64,000 bases of DNA, from positions 1-64,000 of the forward strand of contig JAUMYO010000001.1 in NCBI GenBank assembly GCA_030528605.1, read 5' to 3'. The notes beneath the pieces are model-generated. The model did no database searches, was not told the origin of the DNA, and saw nothing but the letters and a program-made list of their open reading frames with translations. Source of the DNA: Peptostreptococcaceae bacterium (lineage in GTDB: Bacteria > Bacillota > Clostridia > Peptostreptococcales > Filifactoraceae). Every line of letters begins with the position of its first letter. Position 1 is the stretch's first letter. This document shows, one piece after another, positions 1 to 7,134 of the stretch. The position numbers and the translations under genes are program-made.

Positions 1-70
1 CTAAACCATTTGGAGCTTGTCAATAGAAAAACTCCACAACAACTTGACACGACCTCCTGTTAAAGTGGAA

Positions 71-99
71 TTGAAACTTGCGGAAAAATGTTATATAAT
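71..99 (+). promoter_or_regulatory. Promoter of the DUF2156 gene
   Basis: A -35 box TTGAAA (71-76) and a perfect -10 box TATAAT (94-99) are separated by 17 bases, the optimal sigma-A spacing. Transcription would start near 106, a few bases before the GGAGG at 111-115. The leader is therefore very short, which limits where the downstream gene can start. Confidence 0.8.
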
Positions 100-122
100 A
101 AACTTGGAATGGAGGCGATACT

Positions 123-1034
123 ATTAGCATATTTGATGAACTCTGCGGCTTAAAACCGATAAGCGCAGATTCTTTGCAGGAGATGGGGCCTTTTTTTAAG
201 CTTGTTGATTATGAGGCCTGTGAGTATAATTTTATAACCCTTTATATGTGGCAGACGGTATATGACTTCCATTTTGCTACAACGGATAATTTTATGGCGG
301 TCTTTGGTGTTAAAGAAGGCGAACTGTTTGCGATCCAGCCCTACTGTCGAGCGGAGCATTTTGAAGAAGCGATGATCTTTATTGAGAGTTTTTTCAAAAA
401 AGTGGATCAGAAATTAGAGTTTAAAGCGGTAACGGAGGAGGTCCTCGCGAAGATGGAAGCACTTTATCCCGGGAGATTTCGTTGGGAGACGAATCGGGAT
501 GACTCCGACTACATCTATGAAGCGGAGAAGCTGCGTACGCTCGCGGGAAGAAAGATGCACTCGAAGAAGAATCATTTGAACGCTTTTATCAAAGAGTACG
601 GGGAACGATTCGTATATAAAAGGCTGGATAAAAATGATTTTTCGGATTGTATCCGGCTTTCAGAGAAGTGGGCATTTTCGCGGGAGAAGGACCAAAATCT
701 GATCGGAGAGAGTCTGGCGATCAAAAAAGTTCTGAAGAATTATTCGAAGTTCAGCAAGTTGAAGGTAGGAGGGATTTACATCGACAATCAGCTGGAAGCT
801 TTCACTTTTGGGGATCATTTGAATCCGAACATGGCGTTGATCCATATCGAGAAAGCGAATCCGGATATTCGAGGTCTATACACGGCGATCAACAAATTCT
901 TTGTGGAAAAAGAGTTTCCGGATGTGGAATTTGTGAATCGTGAGGATGATCTGGGGATAGAAGGGCTTCGATTGGCAAAGCTTTCGTACAAGCCAACGAA
1001 ACTGGTTGATAAATACTCGGTTCTAGAGGAGTGA
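123..1034 (+). CDS. DUF2156 family protein (GNAT-fold, lysyl-transferase-like), probable ATT start
   Basis: About 303 residues, resembling the DUF2156 family, which is related to the C-terminal GNAT-fold domain of phosphatidylglycerol lysyltransferases. The segment KMHSKKNHLNAFIKEY (about residue 145) is typical of the family. The substrate is unknown. Start choice: the first ATG/GTG/TTG in frame is TTG at 174, which has no ribosome binding site. GGAGG at 111-115 sits seven bases before an in-frame ATT at 123, and the reading frame from there encodes family-like sequence (ISIFDELCGLKPI). ATT is a rare but real start codon, as in infC. If ATT is wrong, the gene is 174-1034. The next gene begins 13 bases after the stop, which suggests an operon. 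Confidence 0.8.
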   Translation: MSIFDELCGLKPISADSLQEMGPFFKLVDYEACEYNFITLYMWQTVYDFHFATTDNFMAVFGVKEGELFAIQPYCRAEHFEEAMIFIESFFKKVDQKLEFKAVTEEVLAKMEALYPGRFRWETNRDDSDYIYEAEKLRTLAGRKMHSKKNHLNAFIKEYGERFVYKRLDKNDFSDCIRLSEKWAFSREKDQNLIGESLAIKKVLKNYSKFSKLKVGGIYIDNQLEAFTFGDHLNPNMALIHIEKANPDIRGLYTAINKFFVEKEFPDVEFVNREDDLGIEGLRLAKLSYKPTKLVDKYSVLEE

Positions 1035-1047
1035 GTTGGAGGACGAA

Positions 1048-2319
1048 ATGAGGGACAAAAAGATCGAAATACGAGTAGCTTCGAGTAAAGACAAAAAGTC
1101 GGTCAGGGATCTGTGGGAATACAGCTTCTCGGATACGGATCGTTTTGTTGACTATTATTTTGCTGAGCGTTTTTCGCCGGATAACACAGTATGCCTGTTC
1201 AGTGATGATCATTTGGAGGCGGCTCTTCAGTTGAACCCTTACAATCTGGTCATCAGCGATGTCGTTACCGAAGTGAAGTATGTCGTCGGGGTGAGTGTTC
1301 AGCCGGAGTCGAGGGGACAGGGCTATATGTCCGCTTTGATCAAAGAAACGCTGAATATGCAATATCAAAACGGGGAAGAGTTTTCGATCTTAATGCCCAT
1401 CGACACAAGGATCTATGAGAAATACGGTTATGCAAATTGTTTTTTTCGGCATGAGTTTTTGATGGATCTGGATCGTATCGATGTGAAAGATACGCGATAT
1501 CAGGTCCGTCGTATCGACCTGCAGAGCGTAGAGAATGCCGAGCGTGATATCCACAATCTCAGTCAGATCTATTATGATGCGGTGTCGAGGCATCACAGTT
1601 TTATCAGTAGAAATTCGCGTTACTGGAAAAATCGAATGGCGGAGCTTGCCGTGGAGGACGGGCAGTTTTTTATCGCCTACGACGGAAAAACGCCGAAGGG
1701 TTATGCGATGATCATTGCGAAGACTTCGGATGGGATCGGCAATGTGGTGGAGATGGCTTTTGGCGACAAAGATGCCTATTACGCATTGATGAAGCTGATA
1801 AGATCGCATGTTACTCAATTCAAAAGGGTGCGTATCAATACGCCTCAGTTGGAAGAATTTTTGTTGATGAGCGGTTTTGACAACAAGATCGAGCATCGGG
1901 TACAGCCTTTTATGATGGGGCGCGTGATCGATGCGGAGAAGGTCTTGGATGTCATTTTATATAAGACACATATTTTTGGAGACAAGCGTCAGGAAAAATT
2001 CAATGATCCGGAGGAATTGGCGGTCGAGATCAAAGATCCGTATATCGAGGAGAATAATATCATCGCGGTCTGCAAGGATGGAAAGATCGTTCGGATGCTT
2101 CGCGAAGGGAAGGACGATATGTCACAGGTCGGCGAATCGGCTATGGCAAACCGCCTGACGATGGACATCGGTGCGTTGACGCAGCTTTATACCAAGGCGA
2201 TCACGCTTCGGCGACTGTATCAGATGGGCAAGGTCAAGATGACGGGAGAAAAACTGTATCTGTTTGAAAAATTATTCGGGACTGAGACCGGTTCGAGTTA
2301 TGTTAATGATTATATCTAG
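1048..2319 (+). CDS. GNAT family N-acetyltransferase, Eis-like
   Basis: A 423-residue protein. Its N-terminal half carries the acetyl-CoA binding signature in VSVQPESRGQGYMSALIKE (motif RGQGYM, about residues 90-100). The length, with a second GNAT-like half and a C-terminal region resembling a sterol carrier fold, fits the Eis/DUF4111-type enhanced acetyltransferases rather than the usual 150-residue enzymes. The substrate cannot be told. ATG 1048 is chosen over TTG 1036 because GGAGG at 1038-1042 is correctly placed for it. It follows the DUF2156 gene closely and precedes the ComEC-like gene by 17 bases, so the three are probably cotranscribed. Confidence 0.82.
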   Translation: MRDKKIEIRVASSKDKKSVRDLWEYSFSDTDRFVDYYFAERFSPDNTVCLFSDDHLEAALQLNPYNLVISDVVTEVKYVVGVSVQPESRGQGYMSALIKETLNMQYQNGEEFSILMPIDTRIYEKYGYANCFFRHEFLMDLDRIDVKDTRYQVRRIDLQSVENAERDIHNLSQIYYDAVSRHHSFISRNSRYWKNRMAELAVEDGQFFIAYDGKTPKGYAMIIAKTSDGIGNVVEMAFGDKDAYYALMKLIRSHVTQFKRVRINTPQLEEFLLMSGFDNKIEHRVQPFMMGRVIDAEKVLDVILYKTHIFGDKRQEKFNDPEELAVEIKDPYIEENNIIAVCKDGKIVRMLREGKDDMSQVGESAMANRLTMDIGALTQLYTKAITLRRLYQMGKVKMTGEKLYLFEKLFGTETGSSYVNDYI

Positions 2320-2336
2320 GATCTTAAGGAGGGAGT

Positions 2337-3662
2337 ATGACGAGGCGACTTTCACTGTTGGTGTTGGTTAGCGTCGTCGTTGCTTCCTTTTTTGCTGTTC
2401 GGATCTTTGAGCCTCCGATCCGTCCGTCTCATCCCTGCACGGTCGAGGCGGTGGTGAAAGAAGTTCGGCGCAATGGTTTTGCGATGGATCTTCGGGCGGG
2501 AGATATGATGATCCGATATTATGGTGAAGTCGGCGATCTTCGGGCAGGAGATCTCGTGCGAGCGAGCGGATATTGCACGGATGTTCGGGATCCTTCGGGC
2601 AAGTATTATTCGCCGAGTTATGCACGCTATCTGACTTCACAGGGCATCTATCATAAGGTCGATGCGAAGAAGCTTGAAACGATCGAAAAACGGTATGATC
2701 TATACACGCTCCGCCATGATGTGCTCCGTTTTGCCGAAGCCAAACTGGAGGCGATGTACGGGAAGGATGCGCCGATGATCAAAGCACTGGTCTATGGAGA
2801 TCGCAGTGAGATGTCGGACGAGCTGACGGATCTGTTTTCAAAGAGCGGAACGGCACATATTCTGGCGTTGAGCGGATTCCATGTCGGGATCCTGGCGGCT
2901 GCGGTCCATGTTCTTTTTGCTAAGCAATCGGTGAGGACGCGTGGGATCGGGGTCTGTTTGGTGCTGATCACCTATGCTTTTTTGACGGGACTCAGACCGT
3001 CGATCTTACGAGCGGTGATATTTTTTGCGTTGTATTACCTGGCATTTCTTCAGACGGAAAAGTTTGATCTGTTCAGTGCGTCAGCGATGACGGCGTCGTT
3101 CCTGCTGGTCCTCGATCCGAGAGATCTTTATGATCGGGGGTTCGTGCTGTCTTTTGTGGGCGTGTTCTCGATCGCATTGTTTTATATCCCGTTTCGCCGA
3201 CTGTTCAAAAGCCGGCGATCCGGCTCGCATCCGATCGTGGAGGCGGTTTCGTTGACACTTGCGGCGCAGGTCTTGACCCTGCCGCTGGGCTGGTATTATT
3301 TCGGGCGGATCTCGTTGGTTTCGGTTTTGTCGAATCTCGTGGTCGTGCCGCTGATCTCGTTGATGATGATCCTTGCGATCCTGTCGATCTTCGTCCATAC
3401 GCTGAGCCTGATCGTTCCGCTGTTCTATGCGGTGGATCCGGGACTGATCGCATCGGTGCGTTTTTTACAGGATATAGTACTGGAGGCAAACCGGTTCTTC
3501 GCAGGGTTGCCCTATGCCTATCTGGATCCGAAGAAGCCTTCTTTGGCTGAGCTTATGCTCGTTTATGCGGTAATACTGGCACTCTATCTTCTGTGGGAGC
3601 TTTATATGATAAAGGAGAATCGCTATGAACCACAAAGAATTAAAAAAGTTATTATCGAATGA
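2337..3662 (+). CDS. comEC: ComEC/Rec2-family DNA channel protein, lacking the metallo-beta-lactamase domain
   Basis: A 441-residue integral membrane protein related to ComEC, the inner-membrane channel for single-stranded DNA in transformation. The N-terminal part (residues 1-110) resembles the DUF4131/OB-like domain. The competence domain follows, with the family signature around ALVYGDRSEM and GTAHILALSGFHVGIL (residues 150-190) and multiple membrane helices to about residue 425. Classical ComEC (about 750 residues) has a C-terminal metallo-beta-lactamase-like domain, which is absent here; the reading frame ends after the last helix. AAGGAGG precedes ATG 2337. Its last 38 bases overlap the start of holA. 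No other competence genes are in the window, so a transformation role is inferred only from family. Confidence 0.85.
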   Translation: MTRRLSLLVLVSVVVASFFAVRIFEPPIRPSHPCTVEAVVKEVRRNGFAMDLRAGDMMIRYYGEVGDLRAGDLVRASGYCTDVRDPSGKYYSPSYARYLTSQGIYHKVDAKKLETIEKRYDLYTLRHDVLRFAEAKLEAMYGKDAPMIKALVYGDRSEMSDELTDLFSKSGTAHILALSGFHVGILAAAVHVLFAKQSVRTRGIGVCLVLITYAFLTGLRPSILRAVIFFALYYLAFLQTEKFDLFSASAMTASFLLVLDPRDLYDRGFVLSFVGVFSIALFYIPFRRLFKSRRSGSHPIVEAVSLTLAAQVLTLPLGWYYFGRISLVSVLSNLVVVPLISLMMILAILSIFVHTLSLIVPLFYAVDPGLIASVRFLQDIVLEANRFFAGLPYAYLDPKKPSLAELMLVYAVILALYLLWELYMIKENRYEPQRIKKVIIE

Positions 3663-4671
3663 AAATAAATTTATTTTTATCGGAGAAGAGTCTTACTTCT
3701 TCCATTACGCGCTGGATCATTTGAAGAAGCAACTGGACCCGGCTTTTGCGATCTTCAATCATATCGAGATCGATCAGAAAACGGCAGAGTATGTTGATTG
3801 TATCGCCAAGCTGGAATCGGTGCCGATGATGGATCAAAAGAAGATCGTGCATATCAAAAATTTTAATTTTGCCGTTGAAGGGAATCCATGGAACAAAAAA
3901 GAGTTGGAAGATCTGGGCGAGCGGATCCAAAAATTGTCGGATGATACGGTCTTGATCTTGTCAAACGAGAGCATTTCCAAACCGGGAAATCTCAAGTTGA
4001 TAAAAGATCTGGGCAAACGGATGCGATCGATCGAGTTTGCACGACTGTCCAACAAGGAGCTGGTCGATTTTTTGGTCGATCATTTCGGGTCGCTTGTCGG
4101 AGAGAGGGCGATCGATCGAGCTGTCATAGCGAAGTTCGCGCAGTCTTCGGGCTATCTCCAAAAAGATTCCAAGATCGATCTCTATCGGATCCAAGGCATG
4201 GCGGAAAAGGCGGCGGCATATTTCCGAGAGTACGGAAAGCTGGATCACTCGGATGTGGAATTTCTGTTCGAGCCGCCGGTGGACGGCGATATTTTTCGAC
4301 TGATCGATGCGATCTCGTCAGGGAAGAAGAAGGAAGCGTTTCGTCATTATCATGGGCTGCGAACAAAGGGCGAGGCGAATATCAAGATCATGGTGACGAT
4401 CGGCAAGATCTTTTCTACGGCGGTGAAGGCAAGCTATTATTTTGAGGAAGGATACAGCCGCGAGGAGATCGCCAAAGTATTGAAAAAAAGCCCTTATGCG
4501 ATCGGCAGTGCTGCCGATCAGATCAAAAAGCTCGGGAGGGATCGGCTGATCGATCTGATCGATGCGATCGTCGAGGTGGATCATTTGATGAAGCGTGGGA
4601 TGCTCGATGAGAGTGTGTATGGCGAGCTGGCTTTGATGAAGATCTTTGAAGTCATCGAAGGTAAATCGTGA
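3625..4671 (+). CDS. holA: DNA polymerase III subunit delta
   Basis: A 348-residue protein matching HolA, the clamp-loader subunit that opens the sliding clamp. The N-terminal segment (KFIFIGEESYFFHYALDHLKK) and overall length fit the family. In many Firmicutes holA follows comEC, as here, and often precedes rpsT. Here rpsT lies convergently about 1.9 kb further on, which supports the call. ATG 3625 has AAGGAG upstream and lies inside the end of the comEC-like frame, so translation is probably coupled. A terminator-like hairpin at 4691-4718 follows. Confidence 0.9.
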   Translation: MNHKELKKLLSNENKFIFIGEESYFFHYALDHLKKQLDPAFAIFNHIEIDQKTAEYVDCIAKLESVPMMDQKKIVHIKNFNFAVEGNPWNKKELEDLGERIQKLSDDTVLILSNESISKPGNLKLIKDLGKRMRSIEFARLSNKELVDFLVDHFGSLVGERAIDRAVIAKFAQSSGYLQKDSKIDLYRIQGMAEKAAAYFREYGKLDHSDVEFLFEPPVDGDIFRLIDAISSGKKKEAFRHYHGLRTKGEANIKIMVTIGKIFSTAVKASYYFEEGYSREEIAKVLKKSPYAIGSAADQIKKLGRDRLIDLIDAIVEVDHLMKRGMLDESVYGELALMKIFEVIEGKS

Positions 4672-4690
4672 TCCCCAATGTGTTTGGAAG

Positions 4691-4718
4691 AAAAAGCGAC
4701 CGGATCTTTCGCTTTTTT
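4691..4718 (+). terminator. Rho-independent terminator after holA
   Basis: AAAAAGCGA (4691-4699) pairs with TCGCTTTTT (4709-4717) around a nine-base loop, ending in a T run. It separates the DUF2156-holA operon from the phosphoesterase promoter. Confidence 0.75.
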
Positions 4719-4735
4719 ACGCGGGATGTCGAGAC

Positions 4736-4764
4736 TTCACAGCTTGGCAGAGGGATGATATAAT
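4736..4764 (+). promoter_or_regulatory. Promoter of the phosphoesterase-udk operon
   Basis: TTCACA (4736-4741, five of six matches to the -35 consensus), 17-base spacer, perfect TATAAT (4759-4764). It starts directly after the holA terminator. Confidence 0.75.
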
Positions 4765-4792
4765 GGATAGCACAAAAAGATTGGAGAAAACT

Positions 4793-5638
4793 ATGTCGAG
4801 GATCGCGATCATCTCGGATATCCATAGCAACCTTCCGGCGCTGGAGGCGGTGCTTTGCGATATCCAAAAACAGGATATCGATCGGATCTATAACCTGGGG
4901 GACATCATAGGGAAAGGTCCATCTCCGGCGGAATGTATCGACTTGTGCAAAAGATATTGCGACAAGAGCATTTTGGGGAATTGGGAAGATTTTTTCCTTC
5001 AATACGATGTTGACAAGGGACCGATCCATTATTACCGCAAGAATATCCCGGAGGAACAGGTGGAGTTTTTGCGATCGCTGGGCTATCTTATCGAGTTCTA
5101 TCTCAGCGGTCATCTGGTGCGACTCTTTCATGCGCATCCCAACGATGTTTATTGTCGGGTGTTTCGTCGCAGCGAGCTGTCGGTTTATAGCGAGATGTTC
5201 GATGTGCCTGCAACATTCTTTACGGTCTTTCCGGACCGAAGGACGGATATTGCGATCTATGGTGATATCCATTTTCCGTACAGCATATATTTTGATGAAG
5301 AGCATTACAAAAAATATTATGAGGCTCACAAGGGCTCTTACATATCTTATCATGATCTTTGCATTGCCGAACAGGAGGCGATCGAACGGACATGTGGACG
5401 ATGGCTCATCAATGCCGGCAGCGTAGGGCAGCCTTTCGACGGGACGATGGCTTCATATCTGATCCTGGAAGGGGAGATGTTCTCGACAAAGAAGGGGGCA
5501 TTTTCTTATTCGATCCGAAAGGTCGTTTATGATAATCGATATGCGGCAGATCTTGCGCTGGCATCTGATATGAGCGACAAAGAGGAGTATGCGCAGGAGA
5601 TCTTAACAGGAGTTTTTAGAGGACTGAGCAAGGAGTGA
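4793..5638 (+). CDS. Calcineurin-like metallophosphoesterase, variant metal-site motifs
   Basis: A 281-residue protein of the YfcE/MJ0936-like metallophosphoesterase group. Recognisable motifs are SDIHSNLPALEAVL at the N-terminus (motif DxH), GDIIGKGP, HAHPND, and NAGSVGQPFDG near the C-terminus. Two metal-site motifs differ from the usual form: GNHD/E reads GNWED (about residue 65), and GHTH reads GDIHFP (about residue 160). Activity may therefore differ from typical diesterases. ATG 4793 is preceded by GGAGAAA, and an upstream in-frame ATG at 4646 lies before the promoter, so it is rejected. It ends three bases before udk. Confidence 0.8.
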   Translation: MSRIAIISDIHSNLPALEAVLCDIQKQDIDRIYNLGDIIGKGPSPAECIDLCKRYCDKSILGNWEDFFLQYDVDKGPIHYYRKNIPEEQVEFLRSLGYLIEFYLSGHLVRLFHAHPNDVYCRVFRRSELSVYSEMFDVPATFFTVFPDRRTDIAIYGDIHFPYSIYFDEEHYKKYYEAHKGSYISYHDLCIAEQEAIERTCGRWLINAGSVGQPFDGTMASYLILEGEMFSTKKGAFSYSIRKVVYDNRYAADLALASDMSDKEEYAQEILTGVFRGLSKE

Positions 5639-5640
5639 AA

Positions 5641-6264
5641 ATGAATACGACCCCATTGGTCATCGGTGTGGCAGGCGGTTCCGGATCGGGAAAGACTACG
5701 CTGGCAAGAAATTTGAATTTGGCGATCCCCAATTCCGTGATATTGTCTCATGATTTTTATTATAAAGATAATCGGGACATCCCTTTTGAAGAAAGACTGA
5801 AGATGAACTATGATCATCCCAACGCATTCGATACGGAGCGGATGGTCGAGGATCTCAAAAAACTGAAAGCACATCGGGCGATCGACCGACCGGAGTATTC
5901 TTTCATCACCTACACGAGAGTGGATGAGACCGTGCGCATCGAGCCTTCTCCGGTCATCATCGTCGAAGGGCTGCTGATCTTTGACAGCCATGAGCTGATG
6001 GATCTGATGGACATCAAGATCTTTGTCGAGTCGGACGATGATATTCGATTCATCCGTCGCTTGACAAGGGATGTTCAGCAGAGAGGAAGGACGCTGGAGT
6101 CGGTCGTGGAACAATATCTTACGACAGTCAAACCGATGTTCGATCGATTTATCGAGCCGACCAAAAGGCATGCGGACATCATCGTTCCGCGCGGTGGAAA
6201 GAATGAAGTGGCACTCAGCATGATCCTTGCGAGGATACGGACCGTGCTGGCGGAGCATAACTAA
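5641..6264 (+). CDS. udk: Uridine kinase family protein
   Basis: A 207-residue P-loop kinase with Walker A motif GGSGSGKTT at residues 13-21, then SHDFYYKDN and ILSxD-type substrate segments typical of uridine/cytidine kinases, which phosphorylate uridine with ATP or GTP in pyrimidine salvage. Length is normal for Udk. ATG 5641 has AAGGAG five bases upstream, overlapping the previous stop codon, so the two genes are cotranscribed. The last base of its TAA stop is the first base of a dispersed repeat copy (6264-6398). Phosphoribulokinase-like paralogues share this fold, so substrate specificity is inferred. Confidence 0.85.
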   Translation: MNTTPLVIGVAGGSGSGKTTLARNLNLAIPNSVILSHDFYYKDNRDIPFEERLKMNYDHPNAFDTERMVEDLKKLKAHRAIDRPEYSFITYTRVDETVRIEPSPVIIVEGLLIFDSHELMDLMDIKIFVESDDDIRFIRRLTRDVQQRGRTLESVVEQYLTTVKPMFDRFIEPTKRHADIIVPRGGKNEVALSMILARIRTVLAEHN

Positions 6265-6398
6265 TACTGAAACTTGATAGACAGCATAGAAAAATTTTCT
6301 CGCCTTTTGATACGATCAGTAAATTACTCTAACAGATATTTAGGAATATCACTTATAGAAGCCCGAACCGATCCTATTGTTCTAATGAATTTTAGTAT
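6264..6398 (+). repeat. Dispersed repeat copy A, 135 bp, with terminal inverted repeats
   Basis: Starts ATACTGAAACTTGATAG and ends CTAATGAATTTTAGTAT; the reverse complement of the end is ATACTAAAATTCATTAG. An internal hairpin, GATATT TAGG AATATC, lies at 6335-6350. It is very similar to the reverse complement of copy B and to copy E. It begins on the last A of the udk stop codon. No coding capacity is evident. Confidence 0.85.
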
Positions 6399-6405
6399 AA
6401 ATAAT

Positions 6406-6487
6406 AAAAGCAGGAGACTGTATCGATCCCGAAAGTCTGATAAAGAGGCTGACATTCGGTGATCGTTACGATCGCTCCTGCTTTTTT
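6406..6487 (+). terminator. Large composite hairpin/terminator after udk
   Basis: AAAAGCAGGAG (6406-6416) pairs with CTCCTGCTTTT (6475-6485) followed by T residues. The closing stem encloses nearly 60 bases with further partial pairing (CGAAAGTC with GAC-ATTCG). It is a probable terminator, but the loop is much larger than usual, so a small structured RNA is possible. Confidence 0.6.
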
Positions 6488-6499
6488 GTGCAAAAAGGC

Positions 6500-6530
6500 A
6501 AAACAAAAACCATAGTGAAAACTATGGTCG
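6500..6530 (-). terminator. Terminator of rpsT (minus strand)
   Basis: ACCATAG (6509-6515) pairs with CTATGGT (6522-6528). Read on the minus strand, the stem is followed by TTTTTGTTTT. It lies downstream of rpsT. Confidence 0.7.
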
Positions 6531-6561
6531 TTTCTGTGCTATATAACTCAAGTTATAAGTA

Positions 6562-6825
6562 CTATTTTGCTGCGTTCAATTTTGCTGCAAGTCTCGAAAC
6601 TTTTCTGGAAGCGGCGTTCTTGTGGATCGTTCCCTTCGATGCAAGCTGCATGATCTTCTTTTGTGCGTATTGGAAAGTGGAATTTGCAAGCTCCATATTT
6701 CCTGCCGCCAACGCTTCTTCAAATCTTCGGATAGCAGTTTTAACCTGAGATTTTCTCATTCTATTGATAGATGTTTTCTTTGCGATAACAAGAATTCTCT
6801 TCTTTGCGGATTTAATATTTGCCAA
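6562..6825 (-). CDS. rpsT: 30S ribosomal protein S20
   Basis: An 87-residue basic protein with the S20 start ANIKSAKKRI and the conserved internal stretch KSQVKTAIRRFEEAL. S20 binds 16S rRNA and helps assemble the small subunit. The start is a TTG at 6825-6823, giving M-ANIKSAK as in other S20 proteins. AGGAGG lies eight bases upstream, and the longer GTG-initiated reading adds three non-family residues. It is monocistronic, with its own promoter and terminator. Confidence 0.95.
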   Translation of the reverse strand: MANIKSAKKRILVIAKKTSINRMRKSQVKTAIRRFEEALAAGNMELANSTFQYAQKKIMQLASKGTIHKNAASRKVSRLAAKLNAAK

Positions 6826-6870
6826 TGGTCTCACCTCCTCGTCGTGTAATGGGCATTAATAACGTATATG

Positions 6871-6899
6871 AGTATATCACAGTTTTTGAAGAGTGTAAA
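6871..6899 (-). promoter_or_regulatory. Promoter of rpsT
   Basis: On the minus strand, TTTACA (6899-6894), a 17-base spacer and TATACT (6876-6871). Five of six matches at each box. The leader to the TTG start is about 40 bases. Confidence 0.75.
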
Positions 6900-7134
6900 T
6901 AAAAACTTTGGTAAAATGAAAAGATTTTTGTGTACGATCTGTAAGAGCGGGCAGTCACAAAATCGAAAAGAGTCGGACGATCGGAAGGTCCGCTCGAGAA
7001 GGAGCGATCAAAAGATCCCGGCGCATCGATTCTTTTTGGAAAGCTTCCGGATCGCCGGATCGGGAAGCGTACAAAAGGAATTTGCCGGGATCTGTTTTTA
7101 CAAGATCATTTGACGGATCGGATGAGGATCACGC
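6900..7134. other. Intergenic stretch between rpsT promoter and pepD end
   Basis: No gene is supported here. It is rich in GATC. One hairpin, GCTTCC (7043-7048) with GGAAGC (7063-7068), could weakly terminate the minus-strand pepD transcript, but its T tract is poor. A short plus-strand reading frame (6868-7113) has no ribosome binding site or family resemblance. Confidence 0.4.

Noticed and set aside
1-40. A truncated dispersed-repeat end (CTAAACCATTTGGAGC resembles the ends of copies B and C)
   Set aside because: Only about 15 bases match and the following sequence does not align; the rest may lie outside the window.
5635-5640. GTG start for udk two codons upstream
   Set aside because: It overlaps the AAGGAG ribosome binding site; ATG 5641 has correct spacing.
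6274-6462. Short plus-strand reading frame within repeat copy A
   Set aside because: No ribosome binding site, and the other repeat copies do not keep the frame.
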